In this document: positions 36,223 to 45,998 of the stretch, piece after piece
How positions within the stretch are numbered: position 1 is the stretch's first letter
How the letters are laid out: every line of letters starts with the position of its first letter
Assembly (NCBI RefSeq): GCF_900103835.1
Contig: NZ_FNID01000019.1
Location: 1-64,000 of the forward strand
Origin: Acetanaerobacterium elongatum
GTDB taxonomy: Bacteria; Bacillota; Clostridia; Oscillospirales; Ruminococcaceae
DNA length: 64,000 nucleotides
Direction: 5' to 3'
Notes under the pieces: model-generated
What the model saw: only the letters and a program-made list of their open reading frames with translations
Databases searched by the model: none
What the model was told of the DNA's origin: nothing
Translations under genes and position numbers: made by a program

Positions 36223-37599
36223 TTATTTTTTTAAGGCTGCTATCGCCTGTGAAATAGAGCTTACCCCGATAATCTCTATCCCGAATTTCTGTGGGTTTAC
36301 AAGCTTTGTAAGTGACGCTTTAGGTATAATACATTTTTTAAAGCCAAGCCGTGCAGCTTCATTTACACGCAGCTCCGCATTGGACACCGAACGTATCTCC
36401 CCTGCCAGACCAAGCTCGCCAAAAACAAAAACGTCATCCCTGATGGGAATATCGGTTAATCCCGATACAAGCGCCAGCGCTACCGAAAGATCTGCTGCGG
36501 GCTCATCCAGTTTTAGACCACCAATGATATTTACGTAGGTATCAAGGCTTGAAAACAAAAAACCAGCGCGCTTTTCAAGAACAGCAAGAATAAGCGACAT
36601 ACGATTGTAATCAAATCCTGTAGACATTCTTCGAGGAGTACCAAAGCCTGTTTTGGTTACAAGCGCCTGCACCTCGGCAAGGATAGGACGGCTGCCTTCC
36701 ATGATACAGGCTACGCAGGTGCCTGATACATCAACGGGCCGGCCGGAGAGCAGCATCATTGAGGGGTTCTCCACCTCACATAGGCCTTCGCTGGACATCT
36801 CAAAAACACCGATTTCGTTGGTTGAGCCATAACGGTTCTTCACGGCGCGCAGGATACGGTAAGGCAGGTTGCGTTCACCTTCAAAGTACAGTACGGCATC
36901 CACAATATGTTCCAGTACCTTCGGCCCCGCAATGGCACCATCCTTATTGACATGCCCTACAACAAAGATTGAAATCTCTTCTCCCTTAGCGCAGCGCATC
37001 AATGCCTGCGTACATTCTTTCACCTGGCTGACGCTTCCCGCCGCGGAAGAAACAGCGCTGTGTGTCATGGTCTGGATTGAGTCGATCATCACTAGATCTG
37101 GCTTTTCTATAATAATGGTATTAATGATGCTTTCTATATCGGTTTCAGCCAGTAAAAAGAGGTTAGGAGTTGAAACATTCAGGCGGGCCGCACGAAGCTT
37201 TATCTGCCGCTGTGATTCCTCGCCCGAAACGTACAGTATCTTTAACGTTTTACCCAGATGACCGCAGATCTGAAGCAGCAGAGTGGATTTTCCGATACCC
37301 GGATCGCCGCCCAACAGCACCAGCGAACCTTTTACTATACCGCCGCCTAATACACGGTTTAGCTCGTTTACCTGGGTATCATAACGTATCTCATCGGCTT
37401 CACAGATATCATTTATGGTAACCGGAGTGAACACCTTAACCGCGCCGGTTCCGTTCTTTTTACCGGTATCCGTCTCCTGCCCGCGAATCTCCTCAACCAG
37501 TGTATTCCACTCACTACAGCTAGGGCATTTACCAAGCCATTTTGGGGACTCTGCGCCGCATTCACTACAAACAAAAACGTTTTTTAACTTTGTGCTCAA
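36223..37599 (-). CDS. radA: DNA repair protein RadA (Sms)
   Basis: 458-residue recombination helicase. N-terminal zinc finger FVCSECGAESPKWLGKCPSC, Walker A GGDPGIGKSTLLLQ (about 98-111), and the RadA-specific KNRFG motif, here KNRYG. The C-terminal 150 residues are the Lon-protease-like scaffold domain. The start is TTG 37599, 9 nt after GAGGTG. Downstream gene of a small minus-strand unit with cwlD. Confidence 0.95.
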   Translation of the reverse strand: MSTKLKNVFVCSECGAESPKWLGKCPSCSEWNTLVEEIRGQETDTGKKNGTGAVKVFTPVTINDICEADEIRYDTQVNELNRVLGGGIVKGSLVLLGGDPGIGKSTLLLQICGHLGKTLKILYVSGEESQRQIKLRAARLNVSTPNLFLLAETDIESIINTIIIEKPDLVMIDSIQTMTHSAVSSAAGSVSQVKECTQALMRCAKGEEISIFVVGHVNKDGAIAGPKVLEHIVDAVLYFEGERNLPYRILRAVKNRYGSTNEIGVFEMSSEGLCEVENPSMMLLSGRPVDVSGTCVACIMEGSRPILAEVQALVTKTGFGTPRRMSTGFDYNRMSLILAVLEKRAGFLFSSLDTYVNIIGGLKLDEPAADLSVALALVSGLTDIPIRDDVFVFGELGLAGEIRSVSNAELRVNEAARLGFKKCIIPKASLTKLVNPQKFGIEIIGVSSISQAIAALKK

Positions 37600-37647
37600 T
37601 GGTTATTACACCTCTGCGTTTCTATCATAGGTCAAATACTTTTTAAC

Positions 37648-38406
37648 CTATTCTAACCCTTTTTTGCTTTTATCGATATATTTCATCAGGCCCGCATAAA
37701 TTGAAAAGGCAACCTGATTTTGATATTCATCCTTTAAAAGCTTCTCACATTCATTTTGGTTTGACAAAAAGCCGCATTCCACCATAATCGACGGAATTTT
37801 TGAATGGTAAAGCAGATAGATTTCTTTTCCTGCCTTCTTAACCTGACGACTGTTATCAGGCTGTATCAGTTCACGAAAACTATCCTGAATGGCCTGCGCT
37901 AAATCTTCACTGTCGGAATTGTTCGGGCTATAGAATATCTGAGTTCCATTTGCGGAATCTTGCGTAAACTTATTCTGGTGAATGCTTATAAAGATCGCAT
38001 CGGGGTTTTTTTCTATTATCTGCATACGGTTTTGAATATCTGAAACCTTTCGCTGTCTTACAGTATTCAGACCTTCATCATTGAGTAATTGATCCTTCTC
38101 GCGTGTCATAATTACCCTAAAGCCACCTATCGTTAAAAACTGTTTGAGCTTTTGGGCAACTGCAAGATTTATGCCTTTTTCACATGTATTATTGTCGTAG
38201 CCTACGGCTCCGCCGTCTTCTCCCCCATGCCCCGCATCAATAATTACTGCAATTTGATTATCGGATGTTGCAAACGCAGGCTGCGCAGATTCATTTACCC
38301 TTCTGATTACATAGATGATAACTAGCAGAACGAGCAAAATAAACAATGCGGTAAAAATGGCCTGGCGTACATCAAGATTTCGATAGTTATAATATCTTTT
38401 TGCCAC
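37648..38406 (-). CDS. cwlD: N-acetylmuramoyl-L-alanine amidase (CwlD-like)
   Basis: 252-residue amidase_3 zinc hydrolase with an N-terminal membrane anchor (about 15-35). Zinc ligands: His in VIIDAGHGGEDGG, Glu in NNTCEKGINL, His in ISIHQNKF; the catalytic Glu is in PSIMVECGFLSN. Size and anchor fit CwlD, which with PdaA makes the muramic-lactam of spore cortex and is needed for germination; spoIIM in this window supports sporulation. GTG 38406 is 8 nt after GGAGG; an ATG two codons earlier is too close to it. Confidence 0.85.
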   Translation of the reverse strand: MAKRYYNYRNLDVRQAIFTALFILLVLLVIIYVIRRVNESAQPAFATSDNQIAVIIDAGHGGEDGGAVGYDNNTCEKGINLAVAQKLKQFLTIGGFRVIMTREKDQLLNDEGLNTVRQRKVSDIQNRMQIIEKNPDAIFISIHQNKFTQDSANGTQIFYSPNNSDSEDLAQAIQDSFRELIQPDNSRQVKKAGKEIYLLYHSKIPSIMVECGFLSNQNECEKLLKDEYQNQVAFSIYAGLMKYIDKSKKGLE

Positions 38407-38454
38407 ATACATCCCCTCCACCAAAGGTTATGCTGGAGGGAACCTGAAATATGT

Positions 38455-38997
38455 TTACTTTTTCTTTTTATAAATAAGCTTACCGATTAAAGAGATACGC
38501 TTGTAACCGAAATGGTAGGCAAGGGAGGTTATCAATGGAATAATCAGTGGATAAATAAGGGTTACTAACATCGGTAGCCAGTTTACGTCCTTTATAGTTA
38601 CCGGCAATAACATGCGGATGAAGCCGTAAAAAAGAGACAATATTACCTGGAAAATAGCATATAAAAACTGGTCGTTATTAATTTTACTCAGAAATAGCAG
38701 TATATAGGGCAGGTATAATGCAATCATCCCTATCAGGCCAATCTTTAAGCCGCAATAGCGATCATAGGTTATCCTACCGGTAAGTACATAATTGATATCC
38801 TTTTCGCCTACCGTCCAGACAGGAAGATAAACAAGACTTAAGAGTATGAGTAGATTAAGAATTTGAATAAGGACTGTACCGAAGACGTTGGGCAACACAC
38901 TGGCTAACGAGATAAAAACGAAAATACTTAGAATATCGGCGAATAAAATACTGAGCATTAGCGAGAGCCCATGCCGCAGATTAGATTTACGATTCAT
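38455..38997 (-). CDS. Hypothetical membrane protein
   Basis: 180-residue protein with about five hydrophobic segments (near residues 12-33, 35-58, 82-103, 115-135, 145-165), ending in a basic tail (GKLIYKKKK). I do not recognise a family. ATG 38997 is 6 nt after GGAGG; the longer frame upstream has no site. It precedes cwlD by 48 nt on the same strand, so it may belong to that unit. Confidence 0.7.
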   Translation of the reverse strand: MNRKSNLRHGLSLMLSILFADILSIFVFISLASVLPNVFGTVLIQILNLLILLSLVYLPVWTVGEKDINYVLTGRITYDRYCGLKIGLIGMIALYLPYILLFLSKINNDQFLYAIFQVILSLFYGFIRMLLPVTIKDVNWLPMLVTLIYPLIIPLITSLAYHFGYKRISLIGKLIYKKKK

Positions 38998-39108
38998 GTT
39001 ATGCCTCCATTTGTAGAAAAAGTAAGAATACTGGATTGCATTAATTATAGCCGATAACCCTAACGCTTTCAAGGCAAAACAATTAAGGTTATACAAAACT
39101 ATAAATAT

Positions 39109-39136
39109 AAAACCGCCGAATAACTCCGGCGGTTTA
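39109..39136 (-). terminator. Terminator of the tRNA operon
   Basis: ACCGCCG / CGGCGGT stem with an 8-nt loop and TTTTAT on the minus strand, right after tRNA-Cys. Confidence 0.85.
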
Positions 39137-39139
39137 CAT

Positions 39140-39214
<75 letters not shown>

Positions 39215-39217
39215 GTA

Positions 39218-39293
39218 TGGAGCGGGTTACGAGGTTCGAACTCGCTACCTCCACCTTGGCAAGGTGGCGCTCTACCAAATGAGCTAAACCCGC
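39218..39293 (-). tRNA. tRNA-Gly (anticodon GCC)
   Basis: 76 nt with encoded CCA. Acceptor GCGGGTT/AACCCGC; anticodon stem CCACC/GGTGG, loop TTGCCAA. Confidence 0.96.
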
Positions 39294-39298
39294 ATATC

Positions 39299-39374
<76 letters not shown>

Positions 39375-39380
39375 ACTTGA

Positions 39381-39457
39381 TGGCGACCTGAAGGGGGCTC
39401 GAACCCCTGACCTCTAGCGTGACAGGCTAGCGTTCTAACCAACTGAACTACCAGGCC
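39381..39457 (-). tRNA. tRNA-Asp (anticodon GTC)
   Basis: 77 nt with encoded CCA. Anticodon stem CTAGC/GCTAG, loop CTGTCAC. A GUN anticodon, so a substrate for the queuosine enzymes encoded at 24787-26967. Confidence 0.96.
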
Positions 39458-39461
39458 ATTA

Positions 39462-39537
39462 TGGTGGGAACAATAGGGATCGAACCTATGACCCTCTGCT
39501 TGTAAGGCAGATGCTCTCCCAGCTGAGCTATGCTCCC
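39462..39537 (-). tRNA. tRNA-Val (anticodon TAC), second copy
   Basis: 76 nt, identical to the tRNA-Val at 16610-16685 including the encoded CCA. First gene of the five-tRNA operon. Confidence 0.97.
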
Positions 39538-39567
39538 ATGCCGCTTTCGTGAGTGGCAACGAAAATT

Positions 39568-39596
39568 ATTTTACTATATTTAGCCTGTATTGTCAA
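39568..39596 (-). promoter_or_regulatory. Promoter of the tRNA operon
   Basis: Minus strand TTGACA (39596-39591), 17-nt spacer, TAAAAT (39573-39568), about 30 nt before tRNA-Val. Confidence 0.8.
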
Positions 39597-39652
39597 CAGT
39601 GAAAAGTATGAAATAATTTGAAAGAACACGGGGTATGCAAATCGACTACCTT

Positions 39653-40861
39653 TTAATTCTGCACTGGTGCATCCTTGATTAGAAAGGTGATGGAAAAGAT
39701 AAGAATACTGATTATTACTAATAATAGCGCTACAGGGAAAATGGATAATAAGCTTATATTCTGAGATAAGATGCTTCCAACAAGATTACCAATTACACTG
39801 CTTAACCCCATGTTCAATGCCATACCGATCGAAAGCGCGGTAGAGCGTAATGCAAGCGGCGAAACCTCTGCTGTATAGGCAACCGTAGACGGCAGATACA
39901 GCCCATAAGAAAAGGATTGGGTAATTTGAAATACAATGAGTGCAGTAGTATTGCCGGATGCAGCCCAGAAAAGGAGAAAGCGGATTACAAAAAAGAACAG
40001 GGAGAACAAAAATAAGGAGCGATTTTTAAAGCGCTTCGCAAATTTTGAGTAGAAGATCATTACACAGCCCTCAGACATTGCCGTAACAAACAGGTATATG
40101 CCAACATCCTCACTGGTTCCGCCAGCGGAAAGCAGAATTATGGGAAAATATGTATTAACCATAGTGATAGAACAAGATGTTATAAAAATACTGAGCATTA
40201 AGACTACATATCTTTTATTTCTCATTAAGATACCTATAGAATTAATTAAGCCGGAGGATGACTGCAATTGCTTTTCATTATGAACTTTTTTATTCAAACA
40301 TGGTATGTACTTTACTAAAAAGAGAATAACAAGTATATCTAATGTGTAAAAACCAGCATGCAATATAAATATAATATCAGAACCTAGCTTTTGCATCATA
40401 AAGCCTACCAGTATTGCAGTGAATGCAAAGCCCATTGAACCGGTACCCCTTGTTAAGCCGTAATTGATGGGCTCCCCTGCAGCAATCAACTTTGATGACC
40501 AACTGCTGATTACACCTGTCACCGAGCTTTCACATACCGTTAGCAACAGTACGGTGATAAGCGCATAAACAAAACCCTGTTTGGCAAGCGGGATGAGAAA
40601 AGCCAAGCCGATACTGATGAGTATGGACAATGAAATGAGAATTTTAGGAGGTATATAGGAATCAGCAAGATAGCCAAACAATGGCTGTGTAATCATCAAA
40701 ATCATTGCGACGACAGCCATGATTAGCCCGATGATAGAATCCGAATAATTTAGCTGTTTGAGATAGCTGGATATAAAACCAAGCACACAGCAATAGCCTG
40801 CCCAGAAAAAACATTCTAAAAATGCAAAAGCGAGAGTTTGATTCTTTATGCCAGTCTTCAT
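39653..40861 (-). CDS. MFS transporter
   Basis: 402-residue major facilitator superfamily carrier with twelve predicted helices spread evenly along the chain. The loop after helix 2 reads FGYLADSYIPPK, a variant of the MFS A motif. It looks closest to the MFS_1/nucleoside- or sugar-symporter-like group, but the substrate cannot be named. GGAGG lies close before ATG. It follows the phospholipase C-like gene by 17 nt on the same strand, so the two are cotranscribed. Confidence 0.82.
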   Translation of the reverse strand: MKTGIKNQTLAFAFLECFFWAGYCCVLGFISSYLKQLNYSDSIIGLIMAVVAMILMITQPLFGYLADSYIPPKILISLSILISIGLAFLIPLAKQGFVYALITVLLLTVCESSVTGVISSWSSKLIAAGEPINYGLTRGTGSMGFAFTAILVGFMMQKLGSDIIFILHAGFYTLDILVILFLVKYIPCLNKKVHNEKQLQSSSGLINSIGILMRNKRYVVLMLSIFITSCSITMVNTYFPIILLSAGGTSEDVGIYLFVTAMSEGCVMIFYSKFAKRFKNRSLFLFSLFFFVIRFLLFWAASGNTTALIVFQITQSFSYGLYLPSTVAYTAEVSPLALRSTALSIGMALNMGLSSVIGNLVGSILSQNISLLSIFPVALLLVIISILIFSITFLIKDAPVQN

Positions 40862-40878
40862 ATTGCCTCCGGTTATTC

Positions 40879-41811
40879 TTACTGTCTGCTCGGCTTGCCG
40901 TTATCAAAGCTGTCTCCGCAGGTAATCTTTTGGGGTGTGCCATTTAGAATGGATGAAGCAATTTTTTGTATGAGCAGCGCGGCCTCCGGTTTAGATGCCT
41001 CAAATAATTCATCGAAGCTCTGGGTAAAGGTAATCTCCGGCCGCTGCAGGTTACGCCAAGCCCGGTGTTCATAGTTCATTACCCAACGGTTATAACGTTT
41101 AACCCGAAGAAGGCTATATACCCTTTTATCCTTAAAGCTAAAAAAATCAATAATTCGTGCAATCACCCCCAAGCCAAGGCGATCAATAATTAACTTATAG
41201 TACCGCTTGCTGCCCTTAAAAGCGGTGAGCAGCTCCTGTTCGGTAACCTTAATACCATATAGATTATTTAGCAAGTACTTATACAATCGTGCGATTGGCA
41301 GGTATTCCTGCTGTTCGTTTAACAGCCTGTCGGGTATCTGAAACGCCTGAGGCTTAATCCCGTATTTACAGTAGGCCATCGCAGAATCAATATCACTTTC
41401 AATCTTATTGTGCACGCTATGATGCCTTGGATTTAGCTTTTTCTTCTCTTTCTGAAAATAATAAACATATGGATGGCAGTTTTTATCGAGCACATAATGG
41501 CACACAAACCCGCAGATATAAGAGAATACCGCTTTAAAATCAGATGTATCTTTGATATTAACGGCGTATTCCTGCATTTTGATAAAAAGCTCGTCGGTTT
41601 TGCTGTTATGCATGATTGACCCGTATTGAGGCAGTTCTTTATTACCGGCAAGTACCGCAAAAAACAGAATATCCGGCCCTTGAAGCGCCCATTCAAAAGC
41701 GGGTTGGCTGATGGAATACCCGCAAATCGCATAGCCCTTGCTTTGATCATTAACAAAACGACATTTTAAAACCTCGTTGCCAAAGATGCTGTGCGTAATG
41801 TGCGCCGGCAT
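40879..41811 (-). CDS. Zinc-dependent phospholipase C-like protein
   Basis: 310-residue protein of the Zn_dep_PLPC family. The metal ligands appear in order: MPAHITHSIFG (His4, His7), QGPDILFF, GSIMHNSK, the core FVCHYVLDKNCHPYVYY and HHSVHNKIESDID. There is no signal peptide, so unlike secreted clostridial phospholipases this is an intracellular or membrane-surface protein with unknown substrate. AGGGGG lies 7 nt before ATG. A terminator ending folT separates it from the gene upstream. Confidence 0.82.
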   Translation of the reverse strand: MPAHITHSIFGNEVLKCRFVNDQSKGYAICGYSISQPAFEWALQGPDILFFAVLAGNKELPQYGSIMHNSKTDELFIKMQEYAVNIKDTSDFKAVFSYICGFVCHYVLDKNCHPYVYYFQKEKKKLNPRHHSVHNKIESDIDSAMAYCKYGIKPQAFQIPDRLLNEQQEYLPIARLYKYLLNNLYGIKVTEQELLTAFKGSKRYYKLIIDRLGLGVIARIIDFFSFKDKRVYSLLRVKRYNRWVMNYEHRAWRNLQRPEITFTQSFDELFEASKPEAALLIQKIASSILNGTPQKITCGDSFDNGKPSRQ

Positions 41812-41842
41812 ACCATTTCCCCCTTTTCAATACTTTTAGAAA

Positions 41843-41882
41843 AGAACCGCAGGCAGAGAGAAAACCTCTGCGTTGCGGTTAT
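41843..41882 (-). terminator. Intrinsic terminator of folT
   Basis: Minus strand AACCGCA-AC-GCAGAGG, loop, CTCTGC-CT-GCGGTT, followed by CTTTTCT. Confidence 0.75.
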
Positions 41883-41924
41883 CTTTATACTATCCCCATC
41901 TTCTGCAAGGTTATAAAATGAGTA

Positions 41925-42482
41925 CTAACGTGTGGTTATTCTACTGCGTTCCAATATCTTCTCCAGTGCCTTAGATACAAAATAAATCATTCCGGTTTCA
42001 ATCGGGTACATAATAAAGTTCTTAAGTACCCTTGCCGGGAGTAAGGCAAGAAAGGCCTTATCATAAAGCACTGCAATCCATACGGAGTTTAAAAGAAGCT
42101 GTACAAAAATTACAACCGTAAGATGGGCAAGCGCCACCCGCCAAAGCGTTATCTTATTTTTGTAAAAGAACAACCCATAGATAAAACCGGTTAGAAACGC
42201 ACTAATTGTAAAGCCGATAAAATATGGCCCGGTGGGCTTAATAAAGAATTTTAGCAGATCGCCCGCAATACCGGCAAGGCCCCCGGCCACCGGCCCATAG
42301 AGCATTCCCGTTATCGAAAGCGGAATAAATGCAAAGGTAAACTTCAGTAACTCATTGGGCTGTATGGTAAAAAAGCCAAGAACAACATTGAGTGCTGTCA
42401 GCATCGAAGATATTGCAAGCGACAGCACACTCTTTAACTCCCTTGCCGAGCTGATAATTAAACCTGCGAACTTTTTCAACAA
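41925..42482 (-). CDS. folT: ECF transporter S component for folate
   Basis: 185-residue integral membrane substrate-binding subunit of an energy-coupling-factor transporter, with about six hydrophobic segments. The stretch QPNELLKFTFAFIPLSITGMLYG then AGIAGDLLKFFIKPTGPYFIGFTISAFLTGFIYG is typical of FolT. The start is TTG (42482 or 42479), just after AAGGAGG. The THF riboswitch upstream supports folate as the substrate. The shared ECF ATPases and EcfT are not in this window. Confidence 0.85.
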   Translation of the reverse strand: MLKKFAGLIISSARELKSVLSLAISSMLTALNVVLGFFTIQPNELLKFTFAFIPLSITGMLYGPVAGGLAGIAGDLLKFFIKPTGPYFIGFTISAFLTGFIYGLFFYKNKITLWRVALAHLTVVIFVQLLLNSVWIAVLYDKAFLALLPARVLKNFIMYPIETGMIYFVSKALEKILERSRITTR

Positions 42483-42598
42483 AAAAACCTCCTTAAATAT
42501 AGCAATATAAAAGATTGCTACACATAGGAGGGCGACCTCTATACAGTTTCCCAGGATAAAAGGCTGCAGGCATTCGGGAACCCGTACAAACTATCATG

Positions 42599-42698
42599 TA
42601 GCAGCGGGATGCGAAGCCTGTACCGCAAGTTAAACTTTTCGTCCACCCGGCAACTCCCCGTCCGGCTGGCACTTTACGCACAGGTTTCTACTCTGCTA
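42599..42698 (-). ncRNA. Tetrahydrofolate (THF) riboswitch
   Basis: Minus strand, closed by a perfect helix TAGCAG/CTGCTA. Conserved segments in order: GAGTAG, GCGTAAAGTG, GGGGAGTTG, GGACGAA, TTGCGGTACAGG and TTCGCATCCCGCTGC, matching the THF riboswitch I remember (Rfam RF01831). It precedes folT, a known target. A hairpin TAGCAAT/ATTGCTA just before the folT ribosome binding site may be part of the switch. Confidence 0.85.
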
Positions 42699-42713
42699 AA
42701 TCTTTCTGCTGTA

Positions 42714-42742
42714 AATATAGCACAATTATTACAGATAATCAA
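42714..42742 (-). promoter_or_regulatory. Promoter of folT
   Basis: Minus strand TTGATT (42742-42737), 17-nt spacer, TATATT (42719-42714), about 10 nt before the riboswitch. Confidence 0.6.
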
Positions 42743-42771
42743 TTGCACAAATTAACCTATAAAATAAAGAA

Positions 42772-42802
42772 TCAGGGGGATTTTCTGTGGAAATCCCCCT
42801 GA
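42772..42802 (-). terminator. Intrinsic terminator of tyrS
   Basis: TCAGGGGGATTT / AAATCCCCCTGA, a 12-bp stem, then TTCTTTATTTTA on the minus strand. Confidence 0.88.
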
Positions 42803-42844
42803 AACTATTTATCCAATTCAAGCTAAATCGATTACTATTCGATA

Positions 42845-44068
42845 CTAAAGAATAACCTTATGGAAGACCTTTTTGCCCTTCTTTAGCATTAAAGTATTGT
42901 CGGTAAAGTCAGCGGCGGTAACCTTGGCGCTGATATCCTCCACCTTGTTTCCGTTTACGGTAATGCCACCCTGCTGAATCAGCCGCCTGCCTTCGCCCTT
43001 GGATGGTGCAAGCCCGGTTAGCACCAACAGTTCCAGTACCTCAAGCTCACCGTTTTTAAAGCTTTCGGCGGTAAGCTGGGTGGTAGGCATGTTTTCATCG
43101 CTGCCACCGGCAGAGAACAACGCTTTGGCTGCGCTTAATGCCTTTTCGGCCTCTTCTTCACCGTGAACAAGCTTGGTAAGCTCATAAGCCAAACGCTCCT
43201 TCGCTTTATTAAGGTCGCTTCCTTCCCATTTTGCCATCTCACGGATTTCATCCATCGATACAAAGGTAATCAGCTTTAAGCAGTTGATAACATCAGCGTC
43301 GGCAACATTGCGCCAGTACTGGAAGAATTCATACGGCGGTGTTTTTTCGGGGTCAAGCCACAGGGCGCCCTTTTCGGTTTTGCCCATCTTTTTACCTTCC
43401 TTGGTGGTAAGCAGCGTAAAGGTCATGCCGTAAACATCCTTGCCATCGCACTTTCTAACAAGATCAACGCCTCCAAGGATATTTGCCCACTGGTCGTCTC
43501 CGCCAAGCTCCATCTTACAGCCGTAATCGCGGCTTAAGCGTAGAAAGTCGTAGCTCTGCATCAGCATATAGTTAAACTCTATAAACGTAAGCCCTCTCTC
43601 AAGACGGGATTTAAAGCATTCGTAGGTCAACATCTTGTTCACCGAGAAATGCACGCCAATTTCACGCAAGAATTCGATGTAGTTCAGCTTCATCAACCAA
43701 TCGCCGTTACGCACCAGAATTGCCTTATCCTCGCCGAAATCAATAAACCTTGACATTTGGCGCCGGAAGCACTCGGCGTTGTGATTAATCTCGTCCACCG
43801 TAAGCATCTTGCGCATATCGGTTTTTCCTGTCGGATCTCCCACCATCGTGGTACCGGTGCCCAGCAGAACGATTGGGCGGTGGCCAGCCTTCTGCATATG
43901 CGACATTACCATCAGTTGCAGAAAATGCCCCACATGCAGGCTGTCTGCTGTAGCGTCAAAGCCGATATAAAATGGAACCTTCTCGTTTTCCAATAGCTTT
44001 CTAATCTCTGACTCATCGGTCATCTGCGCAATCAAACCGCGCTCCTGCAGTACATCAAATACACTCAT
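42845..44068 (-). CDS. tyrS: Tyrosyl-tRNA synthetase
   Basis: 407-residue class I synthetase. The HIGH-type motif is HVGHF in [21 protein letters not shown]-type is KMGKT in [14 protein letters not shown]; a C-terminal S4 RNA-binding domain ends the protein ([16 protein letters not shown]). It resembles the TyrZ-type group with KMGKT rather than the KMSKS-type. Start ATG 44068 is 10 nt after GAAAGG; an ATG at 44077 nearly touches the site. Controlled by a tyrosine T-box. Confidence 0.95.
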   Translation of the reverse strand: MSVFDVLQERGLIAQMTDESEIRKLLENEKVPFYIGFDATADSLHVGHFLQLMVMSHMQKAGHRPIVLLGTGTTMVGDPTGKTDMRKMLTVDEINHNAECFRRQMSRFIDFGEDKAILVRNGDWLMKLNYIEFLREIGVHFSVNKMLTYECFKSRLERGLTFIEFNYMLMQSYDFLRLSRDYGCKMELGGDDQWANILGGVDLVRKCDGKDVYGMTFTLLTTKEGKKMGKTEKGALWLDPEKTPPYEFFQYWRNVADADVINCLKLITFVSMDEIREMAKWEGSDLNKAKERLAYELTKLVHGEEEAEKALSAAKALFSAGGSDENMPTTQLTAESFKNGELEVLELLVLTGLAPSKGEGRRLIQQGGITVNGNKVEDISAKVTAADFTDNTLMLKKGKKVFHKVIL

Positions 44069-44099
44069 CTTAGTCATTCCTTTCTTGTAAACCAGAAAT

Positions 44100-44412
44100 A
44101 AAACTAAAAGCCCTCTGCACAAGGGCTTTCCCTAGTGCAGAGGGCGTAATCTACGCGGTACCACCTCTGTTTGTCGCTGCCTCACGGCTACACCCAACAT
44201 AAAACGGTGCGCGACCTTACTGAGTACGAACACTGTTTTTCTCAGCATATATACTCTCTCGCTTTAACGCGCGAACTCGGCACAAACCTACAGGGCAGAT
44301 GCCCACTCAGCAAGGCTGCTCCAGGGTGTATTCACTCAAGTGTTCCGTACCCTTCGTTACACCAACCCGAAGGCTCTCTTTGCCGGAATGACTAAAGCTA
44401 CTGTCCCTTTCA
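44100..44412 (-). ncRNA. T-box leader (tyrosine)
   Basis: The minus-strand leader of tyrS has the T-box sequence GGTGGTACCGCG (44165-44154), a terminator GCCCTCTGCAC/GTGCAGAGGGC with TTTTAGTTTTA, and stem I elements AGAGAGCC and GGTGT. The specifier is UAC (44330-44328) in GTGAATACACCCTGGAG, a tyrosine codon that fits the gene. Confidence 0.93.
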
Positions 44413-44426
44413 TCGCATTTGTAGCA

Positions 44427-44455
44427 ATTATAGTATACCCGTTTTTGTTTGTCAA
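44427..44455 (-). promoter_or_regulatory. Promoter of the tyrS T-box
   Basis: Minus strand TTGACA (44455-44450), 17-nt spacer, TATAAT (44432-44427): full consensus. Confidence 0.85.
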
Positions 44456-44513
44456 TTAAAATTTAATTTCCTGCAAGCTTAAGTTGAGTGTATTTTTCAG
44501 TAAGAAATTTCTA

Positions 44514-44843
44514 TCAGGACTCTTTATTGGTCTGATGGAACTGCTTTAAGTTACCAATCTTCTTTCTGCGCTCTTCTAAAACGGCTTCTACCTCTGAAAG
44601 CTCTATGCCCTGCTGAGCCATCAGCACCAACAGATGATAAAAAAGGTCGCAGATCTCGTTCACCGTTTCGGCATTATCCATGTTCTTTGCGGCGATGATA
44701 GTTTCGCTGCATTCCTCGCCACATTTTTTTAATATCTTATCCAAGCCCTTGTCAAACAGGTAGCAGGTGTAAGAACCCTCCTCGGGCTGTGCTTTTCGAG
44801 CCTTAACAATCTCAAAAAGGCCCTGCAATGTATCATTAGCCAT
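44514..44843 (-). CDS. hisE: Phosphoribosyl-ATP pyrophosphatase
   Basis: 109-residue MazG-like pyrophosphohydrolase, second step of histidine synthesis. Metal-binding acidic helices: KKCGEECSETIIAAKN and VNEICDLFYHLLVLM. Separate from HisI, unlike the HisIE fusions of enterobacteria. Start is 12 nt after GAAAGG. Last gene of the his operon. Confidence 0.95.
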   Translation of the reverse strand: MANDTLQGLFEIVKARKAQPEEGSYTCYLFDKGLDKILKKCGEECSETIIAAKNMDNAETVNEICDLFYHLLVLMAQQGIELSEVEAVLEERRKKIGNLKQFHQTNKES

Positions 44844-44870
44844 ATTCTATTCTTTCCTTTCATGACAGAA

Positions 44871-45206
44871 TCACTGTTGTTCGTTTACCTGTAATTCAAT
44901 CTTATTAAAAAAGCAGCTCTTAGCGCCTGTATGGCAGGCGGGGCCGGTTTGTTCCACCGTAATCAGGAGGGTATCGTTATCGCAATCGGCGGATATGCTG
45001 AGCACCTTCTGTACATGACCGGAGGTCGCTCCTTTGTTCCACAACTCCTGCCTGGAACGGGAATAAAACCAGGTGTAGCCCGTTTCAAGTGTTTTTTGAA
45101 GGCTTTCGCTGTTCATATAAGCGAGCATTAGAACCTCTCCGGTTTTGTTCTCTTGAATAATTGCGGGAATCAGTTCGCTTTTTTGAAAATACTGAGCCAG
45201 ATTCAT
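44871..45206 (-). CDS. hisI: Phosphoribosyl-AMP cyclohydrolase
   Basis: 111-residue zinc enzyme opening the purine ring in histidine synthesis. [36 protein letters not shown] and [21 protein letters not shown] match the family, with the Cys/His/Asp metal ligands. GAGGTG lies 9 nt before ATG. It is followed by a separate hisE. Confidence 0.95.
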   Translation of the reverse strand: MNLAQYFQKSELIPAIIQENKTGEVLMLAYMNSESLQKTLETGYTWFYSRSRQELWNKGATSGHVQKVLSISADCDNDTLLITVEQTGPACHTGAKSCFFNKIELQVNEQQ

Positions 45207-45225
45207 AGATAACTACACCTCGTTA

Positions 45226-45993
45226 TTATGCCTTTATTTTCCTGACTGGGATAGCATGCTTTGCAAGATGTTGTTTTACCTGTTCTACCGTCAGCTCGCC
45301 ATAATGAAAAAGTGAAGCCGCGAGAGCGGCCGAGGCCTGTGTCTTTTCAAAAACATCAGAGAAATGTTCAAGACAACCGCAGCCACCGGAGGCAATCACT
45401 GGGATATCCAGCATGTTGGAGATTGTATCGGTCAGTTCAATATCAAAGCCGTTCTTAGTGCCGTCGGTATCCATAGAGGTTAGCAGAATCTCGCCTGCCC
45501 CCAGCTTATATACCCGCTGCGCCCATTCAACGGCATCTATACCCGTATCAATGCGGCCACCGTTAATCACCACATGAAAGCTACCCTTGCCGTCTCGCTT
45601 GGCATCAATAGCCACCACGACGCATTGGCTGCCAAACTTATCGGCGGCTTCGCGTATCAGTTCAGGATTATGCACCGCCGCGGAGTTCACCGAAACCTTA
45701 TCGGCTCCCGCACGCAAAATATCCCGAAAATCATCAATGGTGCGAATGCCCCCACCGACACACAGCGGGACAAAGACATTCTGGGCGGTTCTGCGTACAA
45801 CGTCAATCATGGTGCCACGGCCCTCATGCGTAGCCGTAATATCCAAGAATGTGATCTCATCAGCCCCCTGCCGGTTGTACTCAATTGCGCACTGAACCGG
45901 ATCACCGACCTCTTTGATATCGATAAAGTTTATTCCCTTTACAACCTTACCATCCTTCACATCGAGGCAAGGGATAATTCTTTTGGCCAGCAT
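45226..45993 (-). CDS. hisF: Imidazole glycerol phosphate synthase, cyclase subunit
   Basis: 255-residue TIM barrel making IGP and AICAR with ammonia from HisH. Catalytic Asp in [16 protein letters not shown] and the second Asp in [18 protein letters not shown]. The two half-barrels show the known HisF repeat ([10 protein letters not shown] and [10 protein letters not shown]). Six nt downstream of hisA. Confidence 0.96.
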   Translation of the reverse strand: MLAKRIIPCLDVKDGKVVKGINFIDIKEVGDPVQCAIEYNRQGADEITFLDITATHEGRGTMIDVVRRTAQNVFVPLCVGGGIRTIDDFRDILRAGADKVSVNSAAVHNPELIREAADKFGSQCVVVAIDAKRDGKGSFHVVINGGRIDTGIDAVEWAQRVYKLGAGEILLTSMDTDGTKNGFDIELTDTISNMLDIPVIASGGCGCLEHFSDVFEKTQASAALAASLFHYGELTVEQVKQHLAKHAIPVRKIKA

Positions 45994-45998
45994 TCTAT

